Counted from the stretch's first letter, positions 7,749 to 16,213 are shown. The stretch is 34,606 nucleotides of DNA from Polaromonas sp. (GCF_029945925.1 NZ_JAQSDN010000015.1:1-34606), one strand, 5' to 3'. Program-made: numbers and translations. The notes: generated by a model not told the origin, from the sequence alone.

Positions 7749-8324
7749 ATGCTGCCCGGCCTTGAGCCGTCTGGCTTGCCAGACGACGCGGTTGAAGTCG
7801 GGCGCATTCTTGACGCCTGGGGCGTCAAAGGCTGGGTGAAAATCCTGGCCCATAGCGCCTCCTCCGAGGCGCTTTTTTCATCCGGCCGCGGGTTTCTGCA
7901 GCCGCCGGATACCAAACACCGGCCCGGTTTTGACGCTTTCTCCGGCACCGTGGTGCTGACGGTCAGCGAATCCAAAACCCATTCCGACTCCGTGGTGGCC
8001 AAGTTCGAGGGCATCGACGACCGCACGCCGGCCGAGGCCCTGCGCGGCGCGCGCATTTTTGTGCCGCGCAGCAGCTTCCCCAAGGCGGGCGCGGACGAGT
8101 ATTACTGGGTCGACCTGCTGGGCCTGAACGTCATCAACCGCGAAGGCGTGTCCCTGGGCAAGGTGCGCGACCTGATGGCCACCGGCCCGCATTCGGTGCT
8201 GTGTGTCGAATACACCGAAGGCGAGCAGACGCTGGAGCGCATGATTCCCTTTGTGGCTGCCTATGTGGACGCGGTCGATCTGCCGGGCCAGACCATCACG
8301 GTGGACTGGCAACCTGACTATTAG
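7749..8324 (+). CDS. rimM: 16S rRNA processing / 30S maturation factor RimM
   Basis: A 191-residue protein with the RimM N-terminal beta-barrel signature (EVGRILDAWGVKGWVKI, residues 16-32) and a C-terminal PRC-barrel starting at about YYWVDLLGLNV. RimM helps assemble the 3' domain of the 30S subunit with S19. ATG 7749 is 15 nt after the rpsP stop and is normal for the family. Unusually, codons 36-43 form a perfect 8-bp terminator-like hairpin followed by six T (see 7854-7878), while encoding a family-like HSASSEALFSS stretch. A long intergenic repeat follows the stop and separates it from trmD. Confidence 0.97.
   Translation: MLPGLEPSGLPDDAVEVGRILDAWGVKGWVKILAHSASSEALFSSGRGFLQPPDTKHRPGFDAFSGTVVLTVSESKTHSDSVVAKFEGIDDRTPAEALRGARIFVPRSSFPKAGADEYYWVDLLGLNVINREGVSLGKVRDLMATGPHSVLCVEYTEGEQTLERMIPFVAAYVDAVDLPGQTITVDWQPDY
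7854..7878 (+). terminator. Terminator-like hairpin inside the rimM coding region (possible attenuator)
   Basis: AGCGCCTC (7854-7861), loop CTCC, GAGGCGCT (7866-7873), with an unbroken T-run 7873-7878. All eight pairs are Watson-Crick. It lies about 105 nt into rimM. On shape alone it would be called an intrinsic terminator; being translated, it may act only when ribosomes are absent from early rimM. Confidence 0.55.
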
Positions 8325-8337
8325 AGCCCCCGAGGTA

Positions 8338-8514
8338 GAGCCCCCACGCTTGTCGCTTCGCGTACTGCGCGAGGCCTTGCAGGCCGCGGCTCGCGAGACG
8401 CTTCGCCTCTGTCGCCTGTCCAAACCTGCTCAAGCAGATTTGGAGCCGCAGGCTCCAGCCCCTCGGAGGCGCTGCGCCTGCGGCCCGGCGAAGCCGGTTC
8501 CGCGGCCCCGGCTG
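8338..8514. repeat. GC-rich hairpin repeat, extended form (inverted orientation), between rimM and trmD
   Basis: Begins with GCCCCCACG and ends in CCGCGGCCCCGGC, the reverse complement of the short form. About 85 additional bases in the middle contain TTGCAGGCCGC, CTGTCCAAACCTGCTCAAGCAG and GGAGCCGCAGGC. The copy at 28098-28275 has the same extended layout. It accounts for most of the 226-bp gap that splits this usually compact ribosomal operon. Confidence 0.75.
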
Positions 8515-8550
8515 GTCTAAAACTTCCCAAGCAGCGTCGCTAGGCGGTTC

Positions 8551-9348
8551 ATGACGCAAAATAGAACCATGCGTTTTGACGTCATCACACTTTTCCCCGA
8601 GCTTTTTGCGCCGTTCCTGACCAGCGGCGTGACGCGCCGTGCCTACGAATCCGGTCTGGTCGAGGTGAAGTTGTGGAACCCGCGCGATTTTGCCGAAGGC
8701 AACTACCGCCGGGTGGACGACCGCTCCTTTGGCGGCGGTCCCGGCATGGTGATGCTGGCCGAGCCGCTGGCGCGCTGTCTTGAAAAGATCCGCGAGGACC
8801 GTGCCGAGCCTGCCGGCCAGCAGGCACCGGTGGTCCTGTTTTCGCCGATTGGCCGCGCGCTGGACCACACGGGCGTGCAGGCCTGGTCGGCCGGTCGCGG
8901 GGCGGTGCTGGTCTGCGGGCGTTACGAGGGACTGGATCAGCGTTTTATCGATACCTATGTGGACCAGCAGATCAGCCTGGGTGACTTTGTGCTGTCCGGC
9001 GGTGAAATTGCCGCGATGGCCTTGCTGGACGCGGTGGCGCGCCTGCAGCCGGGCGTGCTCCATGACGAGGGCAGCCACCAGTTCGACAGTTTCAACCCGG
9101 CGCTCGACGGCCTGCTCGACTGCCCGCATTACACCCGGCCAGAAACCTGGCGCGGCCAGACGGCCCCCGAGACGTTGTTGTCGGGCAACCACGGCCACAT
9201 CGAACGCTGGCGCCGCGAGCAACGCCTGGCCCTGACCCGGCAGCACCGGCCCGAACTGCTGGACAAGGCCCGCGCAGCCAGCAGCCTGACGGTCGCCGAC
9301 GAGGCATTTCTGCGCGATCTGCCGGCGCAAAAGGCCTCAAAGCCATAA
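8551..9348 (+). CDS. trmD: tRNA (guanine-37-N1)-methyltransferase
   Basis: A 265-residue SPOUT-class methyltransferase that makes m1G37 in tRNAs reading CNN-type codons, which prevents +1 frameshifting. Family blocks are clear: MRFDVITLFPELF at the N-terminus, FGGGPGMVM, the knot strand SPIGRALDH, the S-adenosylmethionine/active-site loop VCGRYEGLDQRF, and GDFVLSGGEIAAMALLDA. The start given is ATG 8551, which has an AGGCGG at 8542. ATG 8569 (MRFDVITLF) is the family-typical first residue and is equally possible. The stop at 9346-9348 is directly followed by a TATAAT that may drive rplS. Confidence 0.97.
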   Translation: MTQNRTMRFDVITLFPELFAPFLTSGVTRRAYESGLVEVKLWNPRDFAEGNYRRVDDRSFGGGPGMVMLAEPLARCLEKIREDRAEPAGQQAPVVLFSPIGRALDHTGVQAWSAGRGAVLVCGRYEGLDQRFIDTYVDQQISLGDFVLSGGEIAAMALLDAVARLQPGVLHDEGSHQFDSFNPALDGLLDCPHYTRPETWRGQTAPETLLSGNHGHIERWRREQRLALTRQHRPELLDKARAASSLTVADEAFLRDLPAQKASKP

Positions 9349-9353
9349 ATGGC

Positions 9354-9359
9354 TATAAT
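9354..9359 (+). promoter_or_regulatory. Candidate -10 element for rplS
   Basis: A perfect TATAAT sits 5 bp after the trmD stop and 120 bp before rplS. No good -35 is found at 16-18 bp. It would let L19 be expressed independently of trmD. Confidence 0.4.
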
Positions 9360-9479
9360 CAAAGGCTTTTCAGTCCTCTGGCGGCCACTGCAACCATCTT
9401 GACCATCCCTGATGTGTCCATGGATTTGCGGTCTTTAGCGTAGCGCGTGTATGAACGAAAAAGTTAGATGGAATAAATC

Positions 9480-9851
9480 ATGAATCTGATCCAGACCCTA
9501 GAGCAGGAAGAAATTGCCCGCCTGAACAAGACCATCCCCGTGTATGCCCCCGGCGACACCGTGATTGTCAGCGTCAACGTGGTTGAAGGTACCCGCAAAC
9601 GTATGCAGGCTTTTGAAGGCGTCGTGATTGCCAAGCGCAACCGTGGCCTGAACTCCAGCTTCATCGTGCGCAAGATCTCCAATGGTGAAGGCGTCGAGCG
9701 GACCTTCCAGGTCTACAGCCCGCTGATCGCCAAGATCGAAGTCAAGCGCCGTGGTGACGTGCGTCGTGCCAAGCTGTACTACCTGCGCAGCCGCAGCGGC
9801 AAGTCGGCGCGTATCAAGGAAAAGCTGGGCGCCAAAGCTAAAGCTGCCTAA
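9480..9851 (+). CDS. rplS: 50S ribosomal protein L19
   Basis: A 123-residue protein with textbook L19 features: [12 protein letters not shown] start, [45 protein letters not shown] and a basic [22 protein letters not shown] tail. L19 lies at the 30S-50S interface. ATG 9480 has only a weak GGA ribosome site. A 131-bp gap separates it from trmD, with a candidate -10 at 9354, and a strong intrinsic terminator follows at 9867, so it closes the operon. Confidence 0.98.
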   Translation: MNLIQTLEQEEIARLNKTIPVYAPGDTVIVSVNVVEGTRKRMQAFEGVVIAKRNRGLNSSFIVRKISNGEGVERTFQVYSPLIAKIEVKRRGDVRRAKLYYLRSRSGKSARIKEKLGAKAKAA

Positions 9852-9866
9852 AAGCAGCCGGCCCGC

Positions 9867-9897
9867 AAAAAAGCCGCTCTCTGGAGCGGCTTTTTTT
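9867..9897 (+). terminator. Intrinsic terminator after rplS
   Basis: Six A (9867-9872), GCCGCTC (9873-9879), a four-base loop, GAGCGGC (9884-9890), then seven T (9891-9897). The flanking A and T runs extend the stem. This is an almost ideal terminator ending the rpsP-rplS operon. Confidence 0.92.
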
Positions 9898-9921
9898 ATG
9901 CCCTGTTAATCTTGCGTTCTC

Positions 9922-10626
9922 ATGACGACGCCCCGGTTCACCACGCCATTGCCCACCTTTGATCCCCGCAGCATCCCGGTGATCGGGGTGGACACGCACC
10001 TGTCGGGCGTGCCGGCGCAGGAACTCACGCCGCAGGCCCTGCGCCAGCGTTTCCGGCACCCGCCGGTCTGGACGCCGGAGCACAGCGTCGAGAAAAAATT
10101 TTCCAACCGAGAGCCGGCGCTGGCGGCCGTGCTGCTGCCGCTGGTCATGCGTGATGAACTGACGCTGTTGCTGACGGAGCGGGCGGGCAACATGTCCACC
10201 CATTCCGGCCAGATTGCGCTGCCCGGCGGCAAGACCGACGACACCGACCACGATGCGGTGGACACGGCCCTGCGCGAGGCGCACGAAGAAATCGGCCTGG
10301 CGCGCGCGCATGTGGAGGTGCTGGGCATCCTGCCCACCTATGTCACCGGCACGGCGTTCATCATCACACCGGTCGTTGCGCTGGTGCGGCCCGGTTTTGC
10401 GCTGCAGCCCAGCCCGTCCGAGGTGGCCGACATTTTTGAAGTGCCGCTGCGTTACCTGATGGACCCGTCCAACCACCAGCGCCACGAGTTTGAATTCGAC
10501 GGTGTGCTGCGCCAGTGGCTGTCCATGCCCTACATGGGGGATGAGGGCGCGGACGCGAAGGAGCGTTACATCTGGGGCGCGACGGCCGGCATGCTGCGCA
10601 ACCTCTACCGCTTTCTGAGCGCATAG
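9922..10626 (+). CDS. Coenzyme A pyrophosphatase (Nudix, NudL/UPF0035-like)
   Basis: A 234-residue Nudix hydrolase. The CoA-pyrophosphatase-specific block LLTERAGNMSTHSGQIALPG precedes a Nudix box ending in REAHEEIGL (about residues 118-126), which holds the metal-binding glutamates. The first Nudix position after GG follows the K-T-D-D variant seen in this subfamily. Enzymes of this group cleave CoA and related nucleotide pyrophosphates to 4'-phosphopantetheine and 3',5'-ADP. The start is ATG 9922, 25 bp past the rplS terminator, with no obvious ribosome site. It is a monocistronic gene followed by an inverted pair of hairpin repeats. Confidence 0.9.
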   Translation: MTTPRFTTPLPTFDPRSIPVIGVDTHLSGVPAQELTPQALRQRFRHPPVWTPEHSVEKKFSNREPALAAVLLPLVMRDELTLLLTERAGNMSTHSGQIALPGGKTDDTDHDAVDTALREAHEEIGLARAHVEVLGILPTYVTGTAFIITPVVALVRPGFALQPSPSEVADIFEVPLRYLMDPSNHQRHEFEFDGVLRQWLSMPYMGDEGADAKERYIWGATAGMLRNLYRFLSA

Positions 10627-10644
10627 ACAAGCCACCTCCGACCA

Positions 10645-10890
10645 GGCTCACTTCGTGTAGCCCGTTCCCCCCTCAAGGGGGCGGCGCCTGCGGTCTGGCG
10701 GAGCCAGTCCCGCGGCCCCCGCGGTGACATACCGTCTACTGGGTCACCCCCACTGAACTCTTCAACCCAGCAGGGGCCGCGGGTCCGGCTTTGCCGGCCC
10801 GCAGGCGCAGCAGCCCCCTCGGGGGGCAGGGCGCTACACGAAGTGAGCAACCGTGGGGGCCAATCAAGCAGTGAGCGACCGTGGGGGCAG
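10645..10890. repeat. Inverted pair of GC-rich hairpin repeats
   Basis: Copy one (about 10645-10720) runs in reverse orientation with stem CTGGC-GGA-GCCAG. Copy two (10769-10860) runs forward with CCGGC-TTT-GCCGG and ends CCGTGGGGGC. A partial third tail (10861-10887, again ending ACCGTGGGGGC) leads almost to the next gene's start at 10902. The two main copies are complementary and could fold on each other. Confidence 0.75.
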
Positions 10891-10901
10891 TATCATTCAG
10901 C

Positions 10902-11909
10902 ATGAGTTTTTTTGCTGTTTTGTTTGCCCTCATCCTCGAACAGGCGAGGCCGCTGGCGCGTGGCAACCCGATTCATGCCGGTTTGCGCCGCTGGGCGCGC
11001 TGGGCCAGCCGCAGCCTGGACGCCGGCAAGCCGCAACACGGCTGGGTCGCCTGGGCCACGGCGGTGGTGGGTCCGGCCCTGCTGACCCTGGCGGTGCACT
11101 GGCTGCTCTGGAGCGTGAATGGTGTGCTGGCTTTTGTCTGGAGCGTGGCCGTGCTTTACGTGACGCTCGGCTTTCGCCAGTTCAGCCACTATTTCACCGA
11201 CATACGCGATGCACTGGACGACGGCGACGAAGCGACCGCGCGCGAGCTGCTGGCGCGGTGGCGTCAGGTCGATGCCAGCGAACTCCCGCGCAGCGAAATC
11301 GTGCGGCATGTGATCGAGTATTCGGTGCTGGCTGCGCACCGCCACGTGTTTGGCGTGCTGGCCTGGTTTTCGGTGCTGGCTGCGCTGGGCTTGGGGCCGG
11401 CCGGTGCCGTGTTGTACCGCATGGCCGAGTTTGTCTCGCGTTACTGGGCCTACAAGTCCAAATCGGTCGGTGAGGTCGCGAGCCCGGCCCTGCAGCAGGC
11501 CGCGGCGCGGGCCTGGGCCGTGATCGACTACGTGCCGGCGCGCCTGACCTCGCTCGGGTTCGCGGTCGTGGGCAGTTTCGAGGACGCGATCGACGGCTGG
11601 CGCAACTACATGCAGCGTGCGCCCGCGGGCCCGGAAAACCGCAACGACGGCGTGATCCTGGCCGCGACCTCGGGCGCGGTCAACGTGCGCCTGGGCGGCG
11701 AAGCGTTGAAAGCTGCGTTTTCCCCCGACGTTTCCCAGGGTTTTCAGGCTGACGGCATCGACGCAGGCGGCCCGCAGGCCACCGAGAGCACGCCGGGGCG
11801 CGAGCCGGAGGTCGGGCACCTGCGCAGCATCGTGGGTCTGGTCTGGCGCTCGGTGGTGCTCTGGATGATGCTGCTGGCGCTGCTGACGCTGGCGCGCCTG
11901 CTGGGCTGA
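10902..11909 (+). CDS. CobD/CbiB-like (or AmpE-like) integral membrane protein
   Basis: A 335-residue polytopic protein starting MSFFAVLFALILEQARPL, with hydrophobic segments near residues 3-15, 50-75, 80-95, 150-175 and 310-333. The order and spacing match proteins annotated CobD/CbiB family (adenosylcobinamide-phosphate synthase) in Burkholderiales; the short N-terminus and the GDEATARELLARW motif also recall AmpE, a distant relative. Which role applies cannot be decided from sequence alone. No other cobalamin gene is in the window. The downstream aminotransferase (27 bp away, same strand) resembles HisC, which belongs to the same fold class as the threonine-phosphate decarboxylase of cobalamin synthesis, so the pairing is suggestive. 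ATG 10902 is preferred over GTG 10881, which lies in the repeat tail. Confidence 0.75.
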   Translation: MSFFAVLFALILEQARPLARGNPIHAGLRRWARWASRSLDAGKPQHGWVAWATAVVGPALLTLAVHWLLWSVNGVLAFVWSVAVLYVTLGFRQFSHYFTDIRDALDDGDEATARELLARWRQVDASELPRSEIVRHVIEYSVLAAHRHVFGVLAWFSVLAALGLGPAGAVLYRMAEFVSRYWAYKSKSVGEVASPALQQAAARAWAVIDYVPARLTSLGFAVVGSFEDAIDGWRNYMQRAPAGPENRNDGVILAATSGAVNVRLGGEALKAAFSPDVSQGFQADGIDAGGPQATESTPGREPEVGHLRSIVGLVWRSVVLWMMLLALLTLARLLG

Positions 11910-11936
11910 CCGGCTCCCTCTTGACTTGGCCTGCGC

Positions 11937-13019
11937 ATGTCTGACGCTGCGTCGTTCTGGAGTCCGGCGCTTCGGGGTTTGGTGCCCTACACGCCGGGCG
12001 AGCAACCCCTGATCGAAGGGCTGGTCAAACTCAACACCAACGAAAATCCCTACCCGCCTTCGCCCCGGGTGATCGCTGCCATCAGCGTCGCGGCCCAGGA
12101 GGGGCTGCAGCTTTACCCCGACCCGCAGGCGGCGGTGCTGCGGCAGGCGATCGCGGACTTTCACAGCATCGCTGCCGGCCAGGTGTTCGCCGGCAATGGC
12201 TCGGACGAAGTGCTGGCGCATGCTTTTTTCGCCTTCTTCCGCCAGGGCAAGCCGGTGCTGATGCCGGACATCAGCTACAGCTTCTACAAGGTGTATTGCG
12301 GGCTGTACGGCATTGACGCCGGGATCGTTCCACTGGACGCCGACATGCGTATCGACGTGGCGCAGTACCGGGCGCCCTGCGGCGGCGTGGTCATCGCCAA
12401 CCCGAACGCGCCGACCGGCACCGGCCTGCCGCTGGCGGACATCGAGCAGTTGCTGCAGCAGCAAAGCCGCTCGGTCGTGCTGGTCGATGAAGCCTATGTG
12501 GATTTCGGTGGCGAAAGCGCCATCGGCCTGATCAGCCGTTACCCGAATTTGCTGGTGGTGCAGACCCTGTCCAAGTCGCGTTCGCTGGCGGGGCTGCGCG
12601 TGGGTTTTGCCGCTGGCCAGCGCCACCTCATCGAGGCGCTGGAGACCGTGCGGGACAGCTTCAACTCCTACCCGCTGGACCGCCTGGCCCTGGCCGGTGC
12701 GGTGGCAGCGTACGAGGACCACGCCTGGTTTGAAGCCACGCGTGCAGCCGTCATCGCGAGCCGCGAAGACCTGGCGCGCGATCTCCGGGCGCTGGGTTTC
12801 GATGTGCTGCCGTCACAGGCCAACTTCCTGATGGTTCGCCATCCCCGGCATGATGCCGCCGTGCTTGCGGCGGGCCTGCGCGACCGGCGCGTGCTTGTGC
12901 GCCATTTCAGGCTGCCGCGTATCGAGCAATACCTGCGCATCAGCGTGGGAACGCCCGCACAGTGTGCGGCGCTGGTGGATGCCTGCCGCGCGCTGGTCTG
13001 CACTGAACCAGCTCAGTAA
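11937..13019 (+). CDS. hisC: Histidinol-phosphate aminotransferase-type PLP enzyme
   Basis: A 360-residue class I/II aminotransferase. [12 protein letters not shown] (residues 32-43) is the HisC N-terminal signature. ANPNAPTGT (154-162), [10 protein letters not shown] (181-190) and [16 protein letters not shown] hold the cofactor sites, with K213 as the Schiff-base lysine. HisC transfers an amino group from glutamate to imidazole-acetol phosphate in histidine synthesis. It is not in a his operon here but follows a CbiB/AmpE-like gene by 27 bp, so a second HisC copy, or a related substrate such as an aromatic or threonine-phosphate compound, is possible. ATG 11937 is the first in-frame start. 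Its stop overlaps the convergent rsgA end by 7 bp. Confidence 0.85.
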   Translation: MSDAASFWSPALRGLVPYTPGEQPLIEGLVKLNTNENPYPPSPRVIAAISVAAQEGLQLYPDPQAAVLRQAIADFHSIAAGQVFAGNGSDEVLAHAFFAFFRQGKPVLMPDISYSFYKVYCGLYGIDAGIVPLDADMRIDVAQYRAPCGGVVIANPNAPTGTGLPLADIEQLLQQQSRSVVLVDEAYVDFGGESAIGLISRYPNLLVVQTLSKSRSLAGLRVGFAAGQRHLIEALETVRDSFNSYPLDRLALAGAVAAYEDHAWFEATRAAVIASREDLARDLRALGFDVLPSQANFLMVRHPRHDAAVLAAGLRDRRVLVRHFRLPRIEQYLRISVGTPAQCAALVDACRALVCTEPAQ

Positions 13020-13960
13020 CGCGGCGGCTGCGACAGCTCGGCGAACAGTTCGCTATATAAACGATAGCGGCTGGCGCTTATTCCACTTGGTCCAGAGGCC
13101 GATTTGACCTCTGAAATCACGCCGCAGCCGGGTTCATGCAGATGCGTGCAGTTGTAGAACTTGCAGTCCTGCGCATGGGCCTTGAGGTCGGGCATGTAGT
13201 TGGCCAGCTGCATCGGCTCGATGTGGTGCAGGCCGAACTCCTGAAAGCCGGGCGAATCGATCAGCGCGCTGGTTCTGGCGTCGTCGAGCCAGTACAGCGT
13301 GGTGCTGGTGGTCGTGTGTTTGCCTGAATTGAGCGCCTGCGATATTTCCGCGGTCAGCACCTGCGCGCCCGGAATCAGCAGGTTGGTCAGGCTGCTCTTG
13401 CCGGCGCCGGAAGGACCCAGCACCAGCGTTTTCTTGCCGCGCAGCAGCTCGCGCAGCTGGGAGGTTTGCGCGTCGTTGGCGACGGGCGTGTCGGTTTTCG
13501 GCTTCACCGCAAGCGGCACCACCTGGTAACCCATGGCGCGGTAGGGCGCCAGCTTGGCCCAGGCGCGTCCAAAGGGTTCGGCCAGGTCGCTTTTGTTCAG
13601 CGCGATGATGGGGGTGATGCGTTCGGCCTCGGCCGCGATCAGCGCGCGGGTCAGCTGGCTCTCCGAAAACTCGGGCTCGGCCGCGATCAGGATCAGCACC
13701 TGGTCGAGATTGGCCGCAAACGACTTGGTGCGCATGTCGTCCTGCCGGTAAAACAGGTTGCTGCGTTTTTCCACCTTCTCAATCGTGCCTTCGTCCTGCG
13801 AGGGCAGCCACAACACGCGGTCGCCGACGACGGCCTGGCTTTTTTTGCCGCGCGGATGGCAGATCAGGCGCTGGCCGTCGGGCGTTTCGACCAGGCAATG
13901 CCGGCCGAAACCGGCCACCACCAGGCCGGGCAGGGTCCCGGCGGAAGAAACAGTGGTCAA
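13013..13960 (-). CDS. rsgA: Ribosome small subunit-dependent GTPase RsgA
   Basis: A 315-residue circularly permuted GTPase that checks 30S maturation. It has an N-terminal OB fold (about 8-75), G4 as NKSD (122-125) ahead of G1 GPSGAGKSS (182-190) and G3 DSPG (235-238), and a C-terminal zinc knuckle with C266, C271, H273 and C279. The start is TTG 13960, overlapping the stop of the upstream pterin dehydratase as TTGA. This fits translational coupling and gives the usual family length; no ATG lies closer to the OB fold. The last 30 codons carry a copy of the ATAGC repeat family (13052-13109) read antisense. It is the last gene of a minus-strand run M48 - dehydratase - rsgA. Confidence 0.95.
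   Translation of the reverse strand: MTTVSSAGTLPGLVVAGFGRHCLVETPDGQRLICHPRGKKSQAVVGDRVLWLPSQDEGTIEKVEKRSNLFYRQDDMRTKSFAANLDQVLILIAAEPEFSESQLTRALIAAEAERITPIIALNKSDLAEPFGRAWAKLAPYRAMGYQVVPLAVKPKTDTPVANDAQTSQLRELLRGKKTLVLGPSGAGKSSLTNLLIPGAQVLTAEISQALNSGKHTTTSTTLYWLDDARTSALIDSPGFQEFGLHHIEPMQLANYMPDLKAHAQDCKFYNCTHLHEPGCGVISEVKSASGPSGISASRYRLYSELFAELSQPPRY
13052..13109 (+). repeat. ATAGC-family short repeat, copy B (inside rsgA)
   Basis: GCTAT, seven bases, ATAGCGGCTGGCGC, then TCCAGAGGCCGATTTGACC. It lies wholly within the 3' end of rsgA on the opposite strand, covering about residues 285-303 of the protein, just after the zinc knuckle. Confidence 0.6.
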
Positions 13961-14277
13961 GCCAGCAGCGCGTCGACCTGGGACGCGCAGAAAAAGTCGC
14001 TGACCGAAATGCCGTTCACGTCGTGCGTGTTGAAACGCACCGTGCATTTGCCATAACTCAGCGCCAGGTCCGGGTGGTGGTCCTCGGCATTGGCAATGAA
14101 GGCCACGGCGTTGGCAAAACCCATGGTCTCGTGGAAGTTCTTGAAGCTGAAGGTCTTCTCCAGTGAACCATCGATCAGGCGCCAGCCTTGCGGCTGCTCG
14201 CCATTGAGCTGGCTCAGCTGCGTGACGATTTCGGTGGCACTCAGCGCGCGGCGGTTCTGGTGAATCGGGTTGCTCAT
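13957..14277 (-). CDS. Pterin-4a-carbinolamine dehydratase
   Basis: A 106-residue protein of the PCD/DCoH family. The active-site signature EDHHPDLALSYGKCTVRF supplies His67, His68 and the downstream strand, followed by NTHDVNGIS. The enzyme dehydrates 4a-hydroxytetrahydrobiopterin so that the pterin cofactor can be recycled after aromatic amino acid hydroxylation. No phenylalanine hydroxylase gene is nearby. The start ATG 14277 overlaps the stop of the M48 protease gene (ATGA), and its own stop overlaps the rsgA start, so the three are tightly coupled. A housekeeping role outside phenylalanine degradation is possible but unproven. Confidence 0.93.
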   Translation of the reverse strand: MSNPIHQNRRALSATEIVTQLSQLNGEQPQGWRLIDGSLEKTFSFKNFHETMGFANAVAFIANAEDHHPDLALSYGKCTVRFNTHDVNGISVSDFFCASQVDALLA

Positions 14278-15560
14278 GCGGGGGTTCCGGTGGGTGCACC
14301 CATGCGGGACAGCCGCTCCGAGGCCGGCGGGTGCGAATAATAAAACTTCACATACACCGGGTCGGGCGTCAGTGTGCTGGCGTTGTCCTGGTAGAGCTTG
14401 AGCAGGGCGCTTTGCAGATCCCGGCCGTCGGTTTGCGCGATGGCGTAGGCGTCGGCTTCAAACTCATGCTTGCGTGAGAGCAGGGCAAACAGCGGCGAGA
14501 TGAAAAAGCTGAAAAGCGGCACCACCAGCAAAAACAGCAGCAGGGCCAGGGCGTCGTTGCTGCCCTCCATGTTCGGCCGCACGCCCAGCCCGGTGTAAAA
14601 CCAGACCTGGGTGGACAACCAGCCCAGCAGCGCAAAACCGGCCAGGCTCATGGCAAACATGGCGGCAATACGCTTGATGATGTGTTTGTGCTTGAAGTGG
14701 CCGAGTTCGTGGGCCAGCACCGCGTCGACTTCGGCGGGGCTCAGTTGCTTGAGCAGGGTGTCGAAAAACACCACGCGTTTGGAGGCGCCAAAACCGGTGA
14801 AGTAGGCGTTGGCATGCGCCGAGCGTTTGCTGCCGTCCATCACGAACAGGCCCTTGGCGGCAAAGCCGCAGCGCTGCATCAGGGCCGTGACGCGCGCCTT
14901 CAGGCTTTCGTCTTCGAGCGGCTGGAACTTGTTGAACAGCGGCGCAATGACGGTGGGGTAAAGCACCAGGACCAGCAGGTTGAAACCCATCCACACGCCC
15001 CAGGCCCAGAGCCACCACCATGCACCGGTGCTGCCCATGATCCAGAGGATCAGCGCCACGATCGGCAGGCCGATCACGAGGCCGACCACCAGGGACTTCA
15101 CGAGGTCGCCGAGCCACAGCTTGAACGTCATCTTGTTGAAGCCGAAGCGCTCTTCGATGCGGAAGGTGCTGTACAGCGTGAAGGGCAGATCCAGCAGCCC
15201 GCTGATCAGACCAAAGGCAGCCAGCAACGCCAGCTGGGGCACCAGGCTGCCGTAAGCGGCCAGCCCGGAATTCATCAACGCCTGGTTGAGCAGGTCAATG
15301 CCGCCGAGCAGGGTCCAGCCCACCAGCACGGCCGTGCCAAAAGCCAGCTCGAGCAGGCCAAAGCGCGCCTTGGTGATGGTGTAGTCGGCGGCTTTCTGGT
15401 GCGAGGCCAGCGAAATCGTGTCGGCGAAGGCGGCGGGCACCTGGTCGCGGTGCTGCGACACGTGGCGGATCTGGCGCGAGGCGAGGTAGAACTTCGTGAG
15501 CAGCACCAGCACCAGGGCGCTTGAGAACACCAGGGTAAAGACAAGGGAATAGTCAGCCAT
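14274..15560 (-). CDS. M48 family membrane metalloprotease (Ste24/CAAX protease 1-like)
   Basis: A 428-residue membrane protease. The zinc site is HELGH at residues 284-288, with the third ligand in the KHEFEADAYA motif about 70 residues later. Six to seven hydrophobic segments (about 5-25, 70-90, 103-125, 157-177, 183-202, 298-320 and 335-360) match Ste24-type enzymes, and the N-terminal Ste24 domain is present (RIEERFGFNKMTFKLWL). It probably cleaves inner-membrane or periplasm-facing substrates; the bacterial target is unknown. It starts 34 bp from the divergent orn gene, so the two promoters share a very short region, and it heads the minus-strand trio ending in rsgA. Confidence 0.93.
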   Translation of the reverse strand: MADYSLVFTLVFSSALVLVLLTKFYLASRQIRHVSQHRDQVPAAFADTISLASHQKAADYTITKARFGLLELAFGTAVLVGWTLLGGIDLLNQALMNSGLAAYGSLVPQLALLAAFGLISGLLDLPFTLYSTFRIEERFGFNKMTFKLWLGDLVKSLVVGLVIGLPIVALILWIMGSTGAWWWLWAWGVWMGFNLLVLVLYPTVIAPLFNKFQPLEDESLKARVTALMQRCGFAAKGLFVMDGSKRSAHANAYFTGFGASKRVVFFDTLLKQLSPAEVDAVLAHELGHFKHKHIIKRIAAMFAMSLAGFALLGWLSTQVWFYTGLGVRPNMEGSNDALALLLFLLVVPLFSFFISPLFALLSRKHEFEADAYAIAQTDGRDLQSALLKLYQDNASTLTPDPVYVKFYYSHPPASERLSRMGAPTGTPA

Positions 15561-15594
15561 GCAGCAAGTTTAGGCGATCAGCGAGAATCGCAAG

Positions 15595-16158
15595 ATGGCT
15601 GAAAACGAAACCCTGCTGAAAAAATCCGATCTGAACCTGGTCTGGATCGACTGCGAAATGACCGGTCTCGACCCGGAAAAAGAGCGGCTGATCGAAATTG
15701 CCGTGGTTGTCACCGGCCCGCAACTGACGCCGCGTATCGAGGGCCCGGTGCTGGTGATCAAGCAGTCCGACGACCTGCTCGGGCTGATGGACAACTGGAA
15801 CAAGGGCACACACGGCCGCAGCGGCCTGATCGACAAGGTCAAGGCTAGCACCGTGACGGAAGCCGATGCCGAAAAGCAGCTGCTGGCCTTCCTGGCGCAT
15901 TACCTGCCCAAGGGCACCTCGCCAATGTGCGGCAACACCATCAGCCAGGACCGGCGCTTCCTGGTCAAGTACATGCCCAAACTCGAGGCGTTTTTTCACT
16001 ACCGCAATGTCGATGTCAGCACCTTCAAGGAACTGGCCAAACGCTGGCGGCCCGAGGTGTATAGCGCGTTCAAGAAGCAGCAAAGCCACACCGCGCTGGC
16101 CGATGTGCATGAATCGATCGACGAGCTGCAGCATTACCGCACCCACTTCCTGAAGTGA
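15595..16158 (+). CDS. orn: Oligoribonuclease
   Basis: A 187-residue DEDDh exoribonuclease that degrades RNA dinucleotides, including pGpG from cyclic-di-GMP turnover. The catalytic residues are all visible: D19 and E21 in [12 protein letters not shown]119 in SQDRRF, and H165 with D170 in [14 protein letters not shown]. Size and motifs match the family closely. It starts at ATG 15595, divergent from the M48 protease gene with only 34 bp between the start codons. An ATAGC-family repeat and then the long leader of the DEAD-box gene follow. Confidence 0.97.
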   Translation: MAENETLLKKSDLNLVWIDCEMTGLDPEKERLIEIAVVVTGPQLTPRIEGPVLVIKQSDDLLGLMDNWNKGTHGRSGLIDKVKASTVTEADAEKQLLAFLAHYLPKGTSPMCGNTISQDRRFLVKYMPKLEAFFHYRNVDVSTFKELAKRWRPEVYSAFKKQQSHTALADVHESIDELQHYRTHFLK

Positions 16159-16162
16159 TTTG

Positions 16163-16213
16163 TGCTTCCAGCCCTTTCTGGGCGAGCGCTGGTCGCTATT
16201 GAAAAGAGAGCAA
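16163..16213 (-). repeat. ATAGC-family short repeat, copy C (after orn)
   Basis: Read on the minus strand: GCTCT, seven bases, ATAGCGACCAGCGC, then AAAGGGCTGGAAGC. It is the only copy lying wholly between genes, 4 bp after the orn stop. Confidence 0.6.
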
